A DNA stretch of 64,000 nt from Verrucomicrobiota bacterium (GTDB taxonomy: Bacteria; Verrucomicrobiota; Verrucomicrobiia; Opitutales; Opitutaceae), in NCBI GenBank assembly GCA_016222805.1, contig JACRQG010000041.1, forward strand, positions 124,001-188,000, given 5' to 3'. The notes under the pieces are model-generated. The model was given only the letters and a program-made list of their open reading frames with translations. It did no database searches and was not told where the DNA came from. The translations under genes and the position numbers were made by a program. Of the stretch, positions 38,840 to 49,988 are shown in pieces; position 1 is the first letter of the stretch, and each line of letters starts with the position of its first letter.

Positions 38840-41128
38840 TCACTTCATGATCGAATACAGGCTCGCGAAGTCATCCGTCCACAGCGGCGCTTGCTTGCGG
38901 TCGCCCGGGCCGTCGGCGGCGTCGCGGATGGCCTCGATGGCGGCGAACTTCTGGTTCTTCGTCAGCAGCATCCAGGTCGTGGCGTAGATCCACCAGTTGG
39001 GTTCGTTGTCATCGGAGATGCAATACACGGTGAGCCCGAAGGTGTCCGCCAGCTTCTCCACCACCGGACGCAGATCGAGGTAGCGGTTGGAGATGTGCAC
39101 CGCGAGCACCCCGTCCGGCTTCATCTGCTTCAGGTAGATTTCCATCGCCTCCCGCGTCAGCAGGTGCACGGGAATCGCGTCGCTGCTGAAGGCGTCGAGG
39201 GCGAGGAGGTCGAATTGCTGCGAGGCCCCGCCGGCCACCTCGCGCTCCATCATCAGGCGGGCGTCGCCCATCACGATTTCGACCTGGCCCTGACAGTAGT
39301 CGAGGTACTTGAACTGGGTGCGGGCGAGGTGCTCGACCGCCGGGTTGATCTCGTAGATCCGCAGGTAGTCTCCCTTGCGGCCGTAGGCGGCGATGGTGCC
39401 CGTGCCGAGCCCCACCAGCCCGACCCGGCGCGGCCCCTCCGGCAGGTTGTTGATCGCCAGGCCGACGCCGCTCGAATCGGCGTAGTAGGTCGTGGGCATC
39501 ACCGCCTTCTCGGGCTTCACGAACTGCAGTCCGTGCGTGGTCGCGCCATGGATGAGGAGATGGTAGTTGTCCTCCTCGTCGTCGGGGTAGTAGTTGAGCA
39601 CCTTGAGGGTGCCGTAGAAATTGCGCGAGGCGGAGAGGGTCTGGACCGTGGACCGTTCGTTCCAGGTCATGACAAACACCGCGCCGAGGCCTACGCTCAG
39701 GATCATCACGAAGAAAGCCATCCGCGGCTGCCACTCCTCAATCAGCCGGCGCCGGCGAAAATCGATGGCGCAAGCCACGAACGCGGCCACGCCGGCGAGG
39801 ACCCAGTAGGCGCGGTCCCGGAAGAAGGCGAGATACTCCCCTCCCAGGCTTTCGCCGCCATCGAAGTACGTCCGCAGCCACGGCAGCACGAGGGTGACCG
39901 CCACCGCGCCCGCGGCCGCCGCCAGGGTGATCTCGCGGCTGCGATGGCGGAAGGCGAGCACGCCCAGCACGTAGCTGAGCAGCCAGAAGCCGAGTTGGAG
40001 TTCCCGGTAGTCATTGAAGATCGCCGGGGCGGCGATCGCCACCAGGAAGCCGCCCAGCGCGCCCCCGAAGGAGATGTAGAGGAAGTACGCCGTCAGGTGC
40101 CGCGGCGCGGGTTTCAGGCGGTAGAGTTCCCCATGGCAGACCATGCAGGCCACGAACAGGGTCGCCGTGTACGCCACGATCTGGAGCCGCATCGGCGCAT
40201 CCGTGCCCGCCGGGATCACCAGCGCCACCACCGCCATCCCGACAATCAGCAACGCGGTGAAGATCCCGCGGTGGAACCACCGGGCGTGGTCGAAACAGAT
40301 GATGAAGGTCAGCAGGTACAGGCTGAGCGGCAGCACCCAGAGAAACGGAATGACCGCCACTTCCTGGCACAGTTTGTTCGTGGTCGCGAGCAGGAGCACC
40401 GAGGCGATCATCGGCAGGGTCACCCACATCAACTTGTCGGTCGGCGTGGCCGCCTCCGCGGATTCCGCGCTGCCGGCCGCGGCGGCCGTCTCCCCGGTGG
40501 AGGTGGAATCCGGCGCCGACGGCACCGCGGCCGTCGCGAGGGCCGGGGCCTGCCGCCAGACGAGATACGCACAATAGGCGCAGAACGCCACAAACAGCAG
40601 CAAGCCGCCCGACCAGAGGTTGGCCTGCACGCGCCGGGAGAAGTTCACCTCGAAATAGGCCGGGTAGCTGAGGAGCGCCAGCAACGACCCGACGTTCGAG
40701 AGGGCATACAGGCGGTAGGGCGACACCCCCGGATTGGTCTGGCTGAACCAGCGCTGCATCAGGGGTCCGGTCGAGGAAAGGACGAAGTACGGGAGCCCAA
40801 TCGTCGCCATCAGCAGCAGGAGAATCTGCAGGTTGGGTTCGCCGGAGATGCGCGACTTCCAGCCGTCTCCGGGCGTAATCGGCAGCAGCGCCAGGGAGAG
40901 CGCCAGCAGCACGAGGTGGAGAATCACCTGGCGTCGCGGTGTCAGCCGCGAGGTGGAAAAGTGGGCGTAGGCGTAGCCGCCGAGGAGGAGCGTCTGGAAA
41001 AACAGCAGGCACGTGGTCCACACCCCGGGGCCGCCCCCGAACCAGGGGAGGATGTATTTCCCGATCAGGGGCTGGACCTGAAAAAGCAGGAATGCACCCG
41101 TGAAGATCGTCAGCGCAAAGGGAAGCAT
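38840..41128 (-). CDS. Fused MFS-like transporter / spermidine synthase-like protein
   Basis: 762 residues. The N-terminal two thirds are about 12 or more hydrophobic helices (LLFQVQPLIGKYILPWFGGG opens the family). From about residue 530 there is a Rossmann spermidine-synthase-like domain: VGLVGLGTGTIAAYGRKGD, then YEINPAVE, then LLALDAFSSDAIPVHLLT. The conserved DAFSSDAIPxHLLT segment replaces the polyamine synthase catalytic Asp region. Known members are membrane-bound and have no proven substrate; polyamine-like aminopropyl transfer or methyl transfer is possible. It is divergent from the small secreted-protein gene. Confidence 0.9.
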   Translation of the reverse strand: MLPFALTIFTGAFLLFQVQPLIGKYILPWFGGGPGVWTTCLLFFQTLLLGGYAYAHFSTSRLTPRRQVILHLVLLALSLALLPITPGDGWKSRISGEPNLQILLLLMATIGLPYFVLSSTGPLMQRWFSQTNPGVSPYRLYALSNVGSLLALLSYPAYFEVNFSRRVQANLWSGGLLLFVAFCAYCAYLVWRQAPALATAAVPSAPDSTSTGETAAAAGSAESAEAATPTDKLMWVTLPMIASVLLLATTNKLCQEVAVIPFLWVLPLSLYLLTFIICFDHARWFHRGIFTALLIVGMAVVALVIPAGTDAPMRLQIVAYTATLFVACMVCHGELYRLKPAPRHLTAYFLYISFGGALGGFLVAIAAPAIFNDYRELQLGFWLLSYVLGVLAFRHRSREITLAAAAGAVAVTLVLPWLRTYFDGGESLGGEYLAFFRDRAYWVLAGVAAFVACAIDFRRRRLIEEWQPRMAFFVMILSVGLGAVFVMTWNERSTVQTLSASRNFYGTLKVLNYYPDDEEDNYHLLIHGATTHGLQFVKPEKAVMPTTYYADSSGVGLAINNLPEGPRRVGLVGLGTGTIAAYGRKGDYLRIYEINPAVEHLARTQFKYLDYCQGQVEIVMGDARLMMEREVAGGASQQFDLLALDAFSSDAIPVHLLTREAMEIYLKQMKPDGVLAVHISNRYLDLRPVVEKLADTFGLTVYCISDDNEPNWWIYATTWMLLTKNQKFAAIEAIRDAADGPGDRKQAPLWTDDFASLYSIMK

Positions 41129-41358
41129 GGAAGAGGCGAGGTGTGCGGTCTGGAGGAAAAGGCGCGGAGCATGACGGACGACATTGCCATTCGATGCAAC
41201 GCTGGGACCGCAGATTCTGCGCGGGCCGCCGGCTCGACCTACGAGGCCCGCCTCAAACCAGGGCTGCGCCCGGAAGCCGCGCCCCCTCCCCCTTTGTCCC
41301 TGCCCGGCACTTGAGAAAACCCGGAACTTCCGCCAAGTCTGAGTGGTCCCCGCCCACC

Positions 41359-41988
41359 GTGAACCGCCCCCGCCCCACCCGCCTGGCCGCCTTCCTTTCG
41401 CTGGGCCTCGGGCTGGCGCTGGGAATCCCGGGCGCGGCGGCCAATGACCTGCGGTTCTCCGCCACGCTGGAAAAGGGGGATCTCGCCGACTGTGGCCTGC
41501 CGCGCCTCAGTTCCGACCAAGTCGCGGTGATCGACGCCCTCGTGCGCCGGGATACCCTCGCCCGAGGTGGCACCGCCGCCCCCGCCAAGGACCGGGTCGC
41601 GGCGGCGGTCTTTTCCCAGCGTCTGACGGCCGACGAACGGCGCACCGCGGGGCTCACCCTCCTCTCGCCCGCCGAGTCGGCCCGGCTCGACGCCGCCGTC
41701 GAGCGTTACCAGAACGCGCGGCTCGCGCGGACGCTGCTGGCCCCGCCGACCTTCGTTTCGCCGCGCCCCAACCTCGTGCCGACCGAACGAAAGAAGGAGC
41801 GGGAGATCCACGGGTCCTTCTCCCTCAGCTACGGCATCGGCAGCGGCGGCTACAGTGAGAAGTCGGGATCAATGACGCTGCAGTACGAGAACCCGGAGAA
41901 GGGGTTTGCCGTCAGCGTGGGCTACACGGAAACCCACACCAAGGGCGGTGTGCCCTATTACCTGACGCGGGATCCCCTGCGGCCATAG
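41359..41988 (+). CDS. Secreted protein of unknown function
   Basis: 209 residues from GTG 41359, chosen because it puts a normal signal peptide at the N-terminus (LAAFLSLGLGLALGIPGAAA). The middle is helical and charged (SPAESARLDAAVERYQNARL). The C-terminal 60 residues are beta-rich with Tyr, Gly and Ser (FSLSYGIGSGGYSEKSGSM, then GFAVSVGYTETHT), like strands of an outer-membrane or surface protein. No family is recognised. It is isolated between the MFS fusion gene and a repeat cluster. Confidence 0.7.
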   Translation: MNRPRPTRLAAFLSLGLGLALGIPGAAANDLRFSATLEKGDLADCGLPRLSSDQVAVIDALVRRDTLARGGTAAPAKDRVAAAVFSQRLTADERRTAGLTLLSPAESARLDAAVERYQNARLARTLLAPPTFVSPRPNLVPTERKKEREIHGSFSLSYGIGSGGYSEKSGSMTLQYENPEKGFAVSVGYTETHTKGGVPYYLTRDPLRP

Positions 41989-42030
41989 TCGCTCATTCCG
42001 GAGATTTTGCACTCAATCACAGAATTGCGG

Positions 42031-42096
42031 GCGGGGCGACCTCGCCCCGCACGCTTCGCGACAGGATCGCGGCTTCGCGGGGCGGGATCGCCCCGC
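42031..42096. repeat. Palindromic intergenic repeat, two units
   Basis: gcggggcgacctcgccccgc (42031-42050) and gcggggcgggatcgccccgc (42077-42096) are two 20-bp palindromic units separated by 26 nt. Each can form a hairpin. They fill most of the 132-nt gap between the secreted orphan and the sulfatase gene. The same family occurs at 19168-19240, 53743-53951 and 62213-62239. Confidence 0.8.
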
Positions 42097-42120
42097 CCAA
42101 ACCAACGTCACCTGGTCCGC

Positions 42121-43599
42121 CTACCGGGCCGCCTTGCCCTTCTTGCCGCTGCCGGCGACCGCGGCGTTCATTCCCCGCCGCCATTCCCAAACCCGTTCCC
42201 AAACCCCGGTCTCCGCCGTTGCTGGATCGAAGCGAGACACATCGACGTCCATGTAGAGCTCGCGGAACCGATTCGGATCATACGTCGGATTCGGCCGGTT
42301 CGTCTGCGCCCCGACGTCGTCCCGCCAGCGCGCGAGCGCCGCGCGCAATTCCGCGACGCGCGCCGGTTCCGCTCCCGCCAGATCGCGGGTCTCGCGCACG
42401 TCAGTGTCCAGTCGATACAGTTCGGCCCTCGATCCGTCGTAGTAGTCCACCAGCATCCAGGGACCGTCGCGCACCGCCCCGGTCGGTTGCCCGCCCTGGT
42501 TGTTGTAGTGCGGAAAATGCCAGAAGAACCGTCGGACCGGAGCCGGTGATCGGCCGGTGAGGAAGCCCGCGAAACTCACGCCGTCGAGCCCGGTGGGCGG
42601 CGGCGCGCCAATCAACTCCAGCAACGTGGGGACCCAGTCGGTGTTGATCACCGGATCGTCCACCACGCGGCCGGCAGGCACGTGCCCCGGCCAGCGCACC
42701 AGCAGCGGAATCCTCAACCCTCCCTGGTAAACGAAGCCCTTTCCCGCACGGTAGGGAGAATTGTGGGTCACGCGCCGGTGACTGCCTTCCGGGACGTGGA
42801 GTCCGCCGTTGTCGGAGGTGAAAATGACGATCGTGTTCTCGACCAGCCGCAGTGATTCGAGCTTCCGCAGGAGCCGGCCCACGGTGTCGTCCAGAGTCTC
42901 GATCACCCCGGCGTACACCGGTTCGAAGGCGCCGGCGTTGGCGGCGACCCGCCCGGGCTGGGCCGTGTACGGGATGTGCGGGGTGTTGTGCGCGAGATAG
43001 ACGAAGAACGGCCGGTCCCGGTTCGCCTCGATGAAGGCCTCCGCCTCGGTCGTGAGTTCGTATTCCCCTTTTCCGCCCTCCGTGGCGGACGGCACGGTGT
43101 TGGCGCGGCCCTGATGGTAGTGATCAAATCCCTGCTCCCGCGGCCCGAATCCGTTTCCACCGACGTGCCATTTGCCGAACGCACCGGTGGCGTAGCCCAG
43201 CGGCTTGAGGTACTCCGGCAGCATCCGCTCCTCCAGCGCCACCTGCAGTTCGATCTCCGGGTGCAGCAACCGCTGCGATACCGCATTGGGGCGGCCGGGC
43301 AGATACGTGGTCAGGTGCAGGCGGGCCGGGGTCTTGCCGGTGAGCAGCGCCGCGCGCGATGGCGAACAGATCGGCTGGCCGCAATACGCCGAGGCAAAGC
43401 GCGTGCCCTCCGCCGCGAGCCGGTCGAGGTGGGGGGTGCGGTGATCGGCGCGCCCGTAGCAGTGCAGATCGTTAACGCCAAGATCATCGCACAGGATGAA
43501 GACGATGTTGGGGCGGCGCACCTCCGCCGCCGACGCCGCGGTGACCACCGCCGCTAGGTACCCACCCATGATCCGAAGGAACCGCTGCCAGGAGTTCAT
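42121..43599 (-). CDS. Exported Cys-type sulfatase (arylsulfatase A-like)
   Basis: 492 residues from ATG 43599 with a signal peptide. IVFILCDDLGVNDLHCYGR leads to CSPSRAALLTGKTPARLHL (Cys78), the formylglycine motif followed by the arylsulfatase A-type TPARLHLT sequence. KWHVGGNGFGPREQGFDHY and IVIFTSDNGGLHVPEGSH complete the active site. A sulfate ester of a sugar polymer is the likely target. Divergent from the PSD1 gene across 176 nt, so a shared control region is possible. Confidence 0.94.
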   Translation of the reverse strand: MNSWQRFLRIMGGYLAAVVTAASAAEVRRPNIVFILCDDLGVNDLHCYGRADHRTPHLDRLAAEGTRFASAYCGQPICSPSRAALLTGKTPARLHLTTYLPGRPNAVSQRLLHPEIELQVALEERMLPEYLKPLGYATGAFGKWHVGGNGFGPREQGFDHYHQGRANTVPSATEGGKGEYELTTEAEAFIEANRDRPFFVYLAHNTPHIPYTAQPGRVAANAGAFEPVYAGVIETLDDTVGRLLRKLESLRLVENTIVIFTSDNGGLHVPEGSHRRVTHNSPYRAGKGFVYQGGLRIPLLVRWPGHVPAGRVVDDPVINTDWVPTLLELIGAPPPTGLDGVSFAGFLTGRSPAPVRRFFWHFPHYNNQGGQPTGAVRDGPWMLVDYYDGSRAELYRLDTDVRETRDLAGAEPARVAELRAALARWRDDVGAQTNRPNPTYDPNRFRELYMDVDVSRFDPATAETGVWERVWEWRRGMNAAVAGSGKKGKAAR

Positions 43600-43775
43600 G
43601 CCCTCACCCCATCGAAAAGAGCCCCCGGGCTCAAGCCAGCGCCCACAAGCCACTGTACTCCGGTCCCCGCTTCGGCTCCGAAGACCCGGAGTCATTCGCG
43701 TCTCCCGCGAATCCGACTCGCATCCGGACGCCGGGTCCTTACATGCTCGGTCCACCCACGTTGGACCCACTCCGC

Positions 43776-46700
43776 ATGACCGGCCGGCCCTGTCGCACCT
43801 TTTTGGCGTCGTTCTCCCGCGCACCGTCGCGAGCGACGGCGCTGCTTGCCCTCACCTGCATCTCCCTGCCGGCGCTCCGTGCCGCCACGCCCCCGGACTA
43901 CATCGGCGACGTGCAGCCGATCCTCGCCGAGCACTGTTTCCACTGCCACGGCCCCGACGATCAGGATCGCAAAGGCGGTCTCCGCCTCGACGTTCGAGAG
44001 CCGGCACTGAAGGGCGGGAAGTCCGGGGTCGCCGCGATCGTGCCGGGCCAACCGGACGCCAGCGAAATCATCGCGCGCCTCGTCTCCCCACACGAAGACG
44101 AAGTGATGCCACCGCCGAAGGAGCACAAACGCCCCACCGCGGCGCAAAAGGACATCCTGCGCCGGTGGGTCGCCGCCGGCGCGCCGTACGCGCAGCACTG
44201 GGCCTTCACACCGCCCGCCAAGCCCCCCCTGCCGCCGTCCCCATCCCCGACGCCGTCCCCGTCTTCCAAGTCTCCCCAGCCTTCCCCGTCTCTCTCGTCT
44301 TCCCAGTCTCCCCCGTCTCCCACGTCTTCCCCGTCTCCCAAGTCTTCCCAGTCTTCCCCGTCTTCCCCTTCCTCCGCCTCAAGACCGAACCCCATCGACG
44401 CCTTTGTCGCCGCCAAGCTGCGCGCCGCCGGACTCGCACCGGCCCCGGCAGCCGATCCCGCAACCCTGTGCCGCCGGCTGTACCTCGACCTCATCGGCCT
44501 GCCTCCGTCCCCCGCCGAGGTCGCCGCCTTTGTCGTGGCGGCCGCCGCCGATCTGCCGACCGCGGTCGACACCCTCGCACGACGCCTGATGGCCTCCGAG
44601 GCCTTTGGCGAACGCTGGGCGCGGGTGTGGCTCGACGCCGCCCGATACGCGGACAGCAACGGCTTCGAGAAGGACCTTCCGCGCGAGCAGTGGGCCTGGC
44701 GCGACTGGGTCATCCGCGCCTTCAACCGCGACCTCCCCTACGATCAATTTCTGGTCGAACAACTCGCCGGCGACCTGTTGCCTGGCGCCTCCCAGGATCA
44801 GATCGTCGCCACCGGGTTCCTCCGCAACGGCATGATCAACGAAGAGGGCGCCATCGTGCCCGAGCAGTTCCGGATCGAGGGCATGTTCGACCGCATGGAC
44901 TGCCTGGGGAAGGCGGTGCTGGGCCTCACCCTGCAGTGCGCCCAATGTCACTCGCACAAGTTCGACCCGATCACCCAGGAGGAGTACTTCGGCACCTTCG
45001 CCTTCCTCAACAACACCCACGAGGCGCAGTCCTGGGTGTTCACCGCGGAACAGCAGCAGCAGGCGGAGCAGGTGCGGGCGGATCTGCGCGCCATTGACGA
45101 GCGCGCGAAGAAGGCGCTCCCCCAGTGGGAGGAAAAGCTGGCCGCCTGGGCCGAGGAGCTGCGCCAGGCGCGCCTGCCGTGGACGCCGATCAAGGCCATC
45201 GAACTCGCCAGCACCAGCGGCCTCAACCACCCCGTTCAGCTCCCGGACGATTCCATCCTGACCCTGGGCCATCCGACGACGCGCGGCGACATCTTCATCG
45301 TCGCCACCCCGGAGCTCGCCGGGGCCACGGGCTTGCGCCTCGAGGCCCTGACTCATGGTGACCTCGAATTCGGCGGACCCGGGCGCAGCAAGTACGGTAC
45401 CTGGGCGCTTACCGAGCTCGAAGTCAGCACCCAGATTCCCGGCAGCGACCAATGGGAAAAAGTCGCCCTGTGCCGCCCGTCGGCCGACTACTCCGAGGCC
45501 ACCCGCGGACTCGAGGAGGAATGGAAGGCCGGTTTCGACAAGGAGCGCCGCCGCATCGTGGGACCGGTGGATTTCCTGATCGACGGCTCCAACGACACCG
45601 CCTGGCGGGCCGACCGTGGCCCGGGGCGGCGCAACACCGAATCCGTCGCGGTTGTCCAGTTCGCCGAGCCGCTCCAATTTCCCGCCGGCACCAAGCTCAA
45701 GGTCCTGCTGCGCATGCACCACAGCGGCGACGACAACGGGCGGCACAACACGGCGCTCGGGTGCTGCCGGCTCTCGCTCACCCGCGCCCCGGATCCCCGC
45801 GCGGCACCCGTCGATTATGCCGCCGTGCTCGCCCTGGAGGTACCGCGGGAGCAGCGGACACCGGCCCAGGAGGCGGTGATTTTCCGCGCCTGGCGGGCCA
45901 CGGTCCCCGAGGCGAAGAAGTTCCAGACCGAAACCGAGAACGCCTGGAAGAAGTACCCGGCCGCCGCAACCTCGGTGCTCCACCTCGCGGAGCGCCGCGG
46001 CCTCCAGGTGCGGCCGACCCGCTTCCTCGACCGCGGCGCCTGGGACAAGCCGAAGCACCTGGTTTCCCCGCACGTGCCCGCCGCCCTGAACCCCTGGCCG
46101 GAGGGTGCGCCCCGCGATCGGCTCGGCTTCGCCCGCTGGCTGACCGCCCCCGCCGCCCCGCTCACCGCGCGGGTGGCGGTGAACCGCGTCTGGCAAAACC
46201 TCTTTGGCGCCGGCCTGGTGGAGACTCCCGAGGACTTTGGCACCCGGGCCCCGGTCCCGGAGCACCGCGAGCTCCTCGACTGGCTCTCCGTCGACTTCAT
46301 GGAGAATTGCTGGAGCCACAAGCACCTGCTCCGGACCCTTGTGACCAGCCGCACCTACCAGCAGGATTCCCGCGTGACCCCGGCCCTGCTCGAACGGGAT
46401 CCCTCCAACCGCCTGCTCGCGCGCGGCCCCCGCTTCCGCCCGGACGCCGAGGTGGTGCGCGACACCGCCCTCTCGATCGCCGGGCTCCTGCATCCGAAGG
46501 TCGGCGGACCCAGCGTCTTCCCGCCCGTGCCGGAAAACGTCCTCGCCTACAATTACGTGCGTCCGACGTACTGGAATCCGCCGCAGGATGCCGAGCGGTA
46601 CCGCCGCTCGCTCTACCTTTTCCGCAAGCGTTCGATGCCGGATCCAATGCTCAGCACCTTCGACGCCCCCAATGGCGACTTCGCCTGCGCCCGGCGCGTC

Positions 46701-47062
46701 CGCTCCAACACTCCGCTGGCCGCGCTCACCAGCCTCAACGAGCCCGTCTTCGTGGAGGCGGCCCAGGCGCTGGCCCTGCGGATCTGGCGGGAGGGGGGGC
46801 CGACCGACGACGGCCGCATCGATTTCGCCTACCGGCTCTGCGTCGCCCGGCCGGCCCGCGCGGCGGAGGCCGCCGCCGTCCGCCGGCTCCTCGACGAAAA
46901 CCGCACGCGCCTTCGGAACGGCGAACTCAAGGCCGGCGAGATCGCTTTCTCCGCCCTGACAAAGCCGGCCGATCTGCCGGCCGACGCCTCGCCCGCCGAC
47001 CTCGCCGCCTGGGTCGTCGTGGCCCGGGTGCTCCTGAACCTCGACGAGACGTTGACGAAATC

Positions 47063-47066
<4 letters not shown>
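43776..47066 (+). CDS. Planctomycete-type cytochrome (PSCyt1-DUF1549-DUF1553) protein
   Basis: 1096 residues from ATG 43776, just ahead of a signal peptide; an ATG at 43743 is also in frame. Order: PSCyt1 haem domain with CFHCHG (about residue 60), a Ser/Pro-rich low-complexity linker (about 150-205), DUF1549/PSCyt2 (about 205-420), a concanavalin/discoidin-like middle (about 470-690) and DUF1553/PSD1 (about 760-1040). Such proteins are large exported cytochromes of PVC bacteria, always next to a DUF1501 gene, and are linked to polysaccharide or sulfated-substrate loci without a proven reaction. It overlaps the DUF1501 gene by ATGA. Confidence 0.95.
44232..44377 (+). repeat. Low-complexity minisatellite-like tract inside the PSD1 gene
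   Basis: About 145 bp of imperfect repeats built from ccccgtcttcccagtctc-like units of roughly 9-12 bp. It encodes only Ser, Pro and a few Lys, Gln and Thr, and stays in frame. It joins the haem domain to DUF1549. Base composition (C/T-rich coding strand) is unlike the flanking gene, as expected for slippage-driven growth. Confidence 0.8.
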
Positions 47067-48496
<1,430 letters not shown>

Positions 48497-48637
48497 GGCG
48501 GACGCGGCAAGGCCGGACCGGAGTCGCCGCCCCCGCCGACATCAGACCAACGACCGTCATTCCGGAGACGCGAACGGCGGACTCGGTCTTCTCAAACCAC
48601 GCTCGCCCGCGCCCGGCCGGATCTCCATCGTGCCGCG

Positions 48638-49705
48638 ATGCACTCCGTGGCCCGTCCTGCCACCCTTCGCCGGCTCGGGCGCTGGCGTACCATCCTCGCG
48701 CTCGGCGCCGGTCTCGCCTCTCTCGCCTCCGCGGCCGAACGCCCGCGCCTGCTGGTGCTCACCGACATCGGCGGCGATCCCGATGACCAGCAGTCGCTCA
48801 TCCGGCTCCTGGTTTACGCCAACGAGTTTGAGATCGAAGGCTTGGTCGCGAGCGCCTCGGGCACGCCCGGGGAACTCAAGCAGGCGGTGACCCGCCCGGA
48901 CCTCATCCGGCAGGCCGTGGCGGCCTACGGACAGGTGCGCCCGAACCTGATCCACCACGCCTCCGGCTGGCCGGAAACCGCCGCCCTCCTCGAACGGGTC
49001 AAGAGTGGCAACCCGCAGCGCGGACGCCCACACATCGGCGAAGGCCACGACACCGAAGGCTCGAACTGGATCGTCTCCCGCGTCGACGCCGGCGCTCCGG
49101 ATCGCCCGCTCAACGTCACCATCTGGGGCGGCCAGACGGATCTGGCCCAGGCGCTCTGGCGCGTTCGCACTGCCCGCGGGGTCGCCGGACTCAAGGACTT
49201 CACCCAACGCCTGCGCGTTTTCGACATCAATGATCAGGACCGGATCGCCACCTGGATCCACGCAGAGTTTCCCGGCCTCTGGTACCTGCTCGCCCAGGCT
49301 CCCGCCGGACGCGACAAGCGGGAAGGCACCTACCGCGGTATGTACCTGACCGGCGACGAATCCCTGACGAGCCGCGCGTGGATCGAGGAACACGTGCGTT
49401 CCCGCGGCCCCCTCGGCGCCCTCTATCCCACGAAGACCTGGACCGCCCCCAACCCCCACGGCTGCCTCAAGGAAGGCGACACTCCCTCGTGGTTCTTCTT
49501 CCTGCCGCAGGGCGGCAACGATCCCGCGGACCCGGCGAAGCCCGGCTGGGGCGGCCGCTACCGGCACGCGGACGACGGGTGGTTCCGGGACTTCCCCGCG
49601 GAACCCGGCCAGGATCCCCGCCACGGTGTCAGCCGCTGGCGTCCGAACTACCAGGCCGACTTCGCCCGCCGAATGGCCTGGTGTGTCGGGCAGCCGAGTC
49701 CCTGA
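48638..49705 (+). CDS. Exported DUF1593 nucleoside-hydrolase-like protein
   Basis: 355 residues with a signal peptide (ILALGAGLASLASAA). The Asp cluster LTDIGGDPDDQQSLIRLLVY (about 41-60) is that of the nucleoside hydrolase fold, which DUF1593 shares. NVTIWGGQTDLAQALWRVR and GYRHADD-like C-terminal segments fit the family. In PVC genomes it appears with sugar-active enzymes, and a glycoside or nucleoside N-glycosyl hydrolase activity is likely but unproven. It lies 141 nt after the DUF1501 gene on the same strand. Confidence 0.88.
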   Translation: MHSVARPATLRRLGRWRTILALGAGLASLASAAERPRLLVLTDIGGDPDDQQSLIRLLVYANEFEIEGLVASASGTPGELKQAVTRPDLIRQAVAAYGQVRPNLIHHASGWPETAALLERVKSGNPQRGRPHIGEGHDTEGSNWIVSRVDAGAPDRPLNVTIWGGQTDLAQALWRVRTARGVAGLKDFTQRLRVFDINDQDRIATWIHAEFPGLWYLLAQAPAGRDKREGTYRGMYLTGDESLTSRAWIEEHVRSRGPLGALYPTKTWTAPNPHGCLKEGDTPSWFFFLPQGGNDPADPAKPGWGGRYRHADDGWFRDFPAEPGQDPRHGVSRWRPNYQADFARRMAWCVGQPSP

Positions 49706-49786
49706 AGCCCGAAACCCGGGCTGAAGAGGTCCCCTTCGGGGATTCTGTAGCCGCGCTACCAGGAGCCTTGATTACGCAGTTCAATG

Positions 49787-49930
49787 TTCACCACCGAGAC
49801 ACAGAGCACACAGAGGGAAGGTGTCAGAGGCCAAATGTGCCCGAACGATCGGTTCACCCCGGAGGTGAGTGCACCTACCGGTATCACTTCAGCCGGTTGG
49901 CCTCTGTGTTCCCCGTGTCTCCGTGGTTCA
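49787..49930. repeat. Long inverted repeat of the ccac-gagacac-gag-acacagagg type
   Basis: Arms of 30 nt (49787-49816 and 49901-49930) match in 24 of 30 positions as reverse complements. The left arm contains ccgagacacagag and the right arm ends tccgtggttca. A nested perfect 10-bp pair, cagaggccaa (49825-49834) with ttggcctctg (49897-49906), shares the right arm, so two alternative folds exist. A further small hairpin, AGGTG/CACCT, lies at 49863-49876. It fills most of the 283-nt gap between the DUF1593 and HDOD genes. There is no ORF in it. Confidence 0.78.
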
Positions 49931-49988
49931 CCTGCGTTTTCCAGGATGAGCCAGCGGCGAAAGCGTGGCGCCTGACCGCGGTATCCGC

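Noticed and set aside
38213-41314. 1033-codon open frame on + opposite the DUF1684 and MFS-fusion genes
   Set aside because: Shadow of high-GC coding DNA. The minus-strand products carry clear domains and membrane helices.
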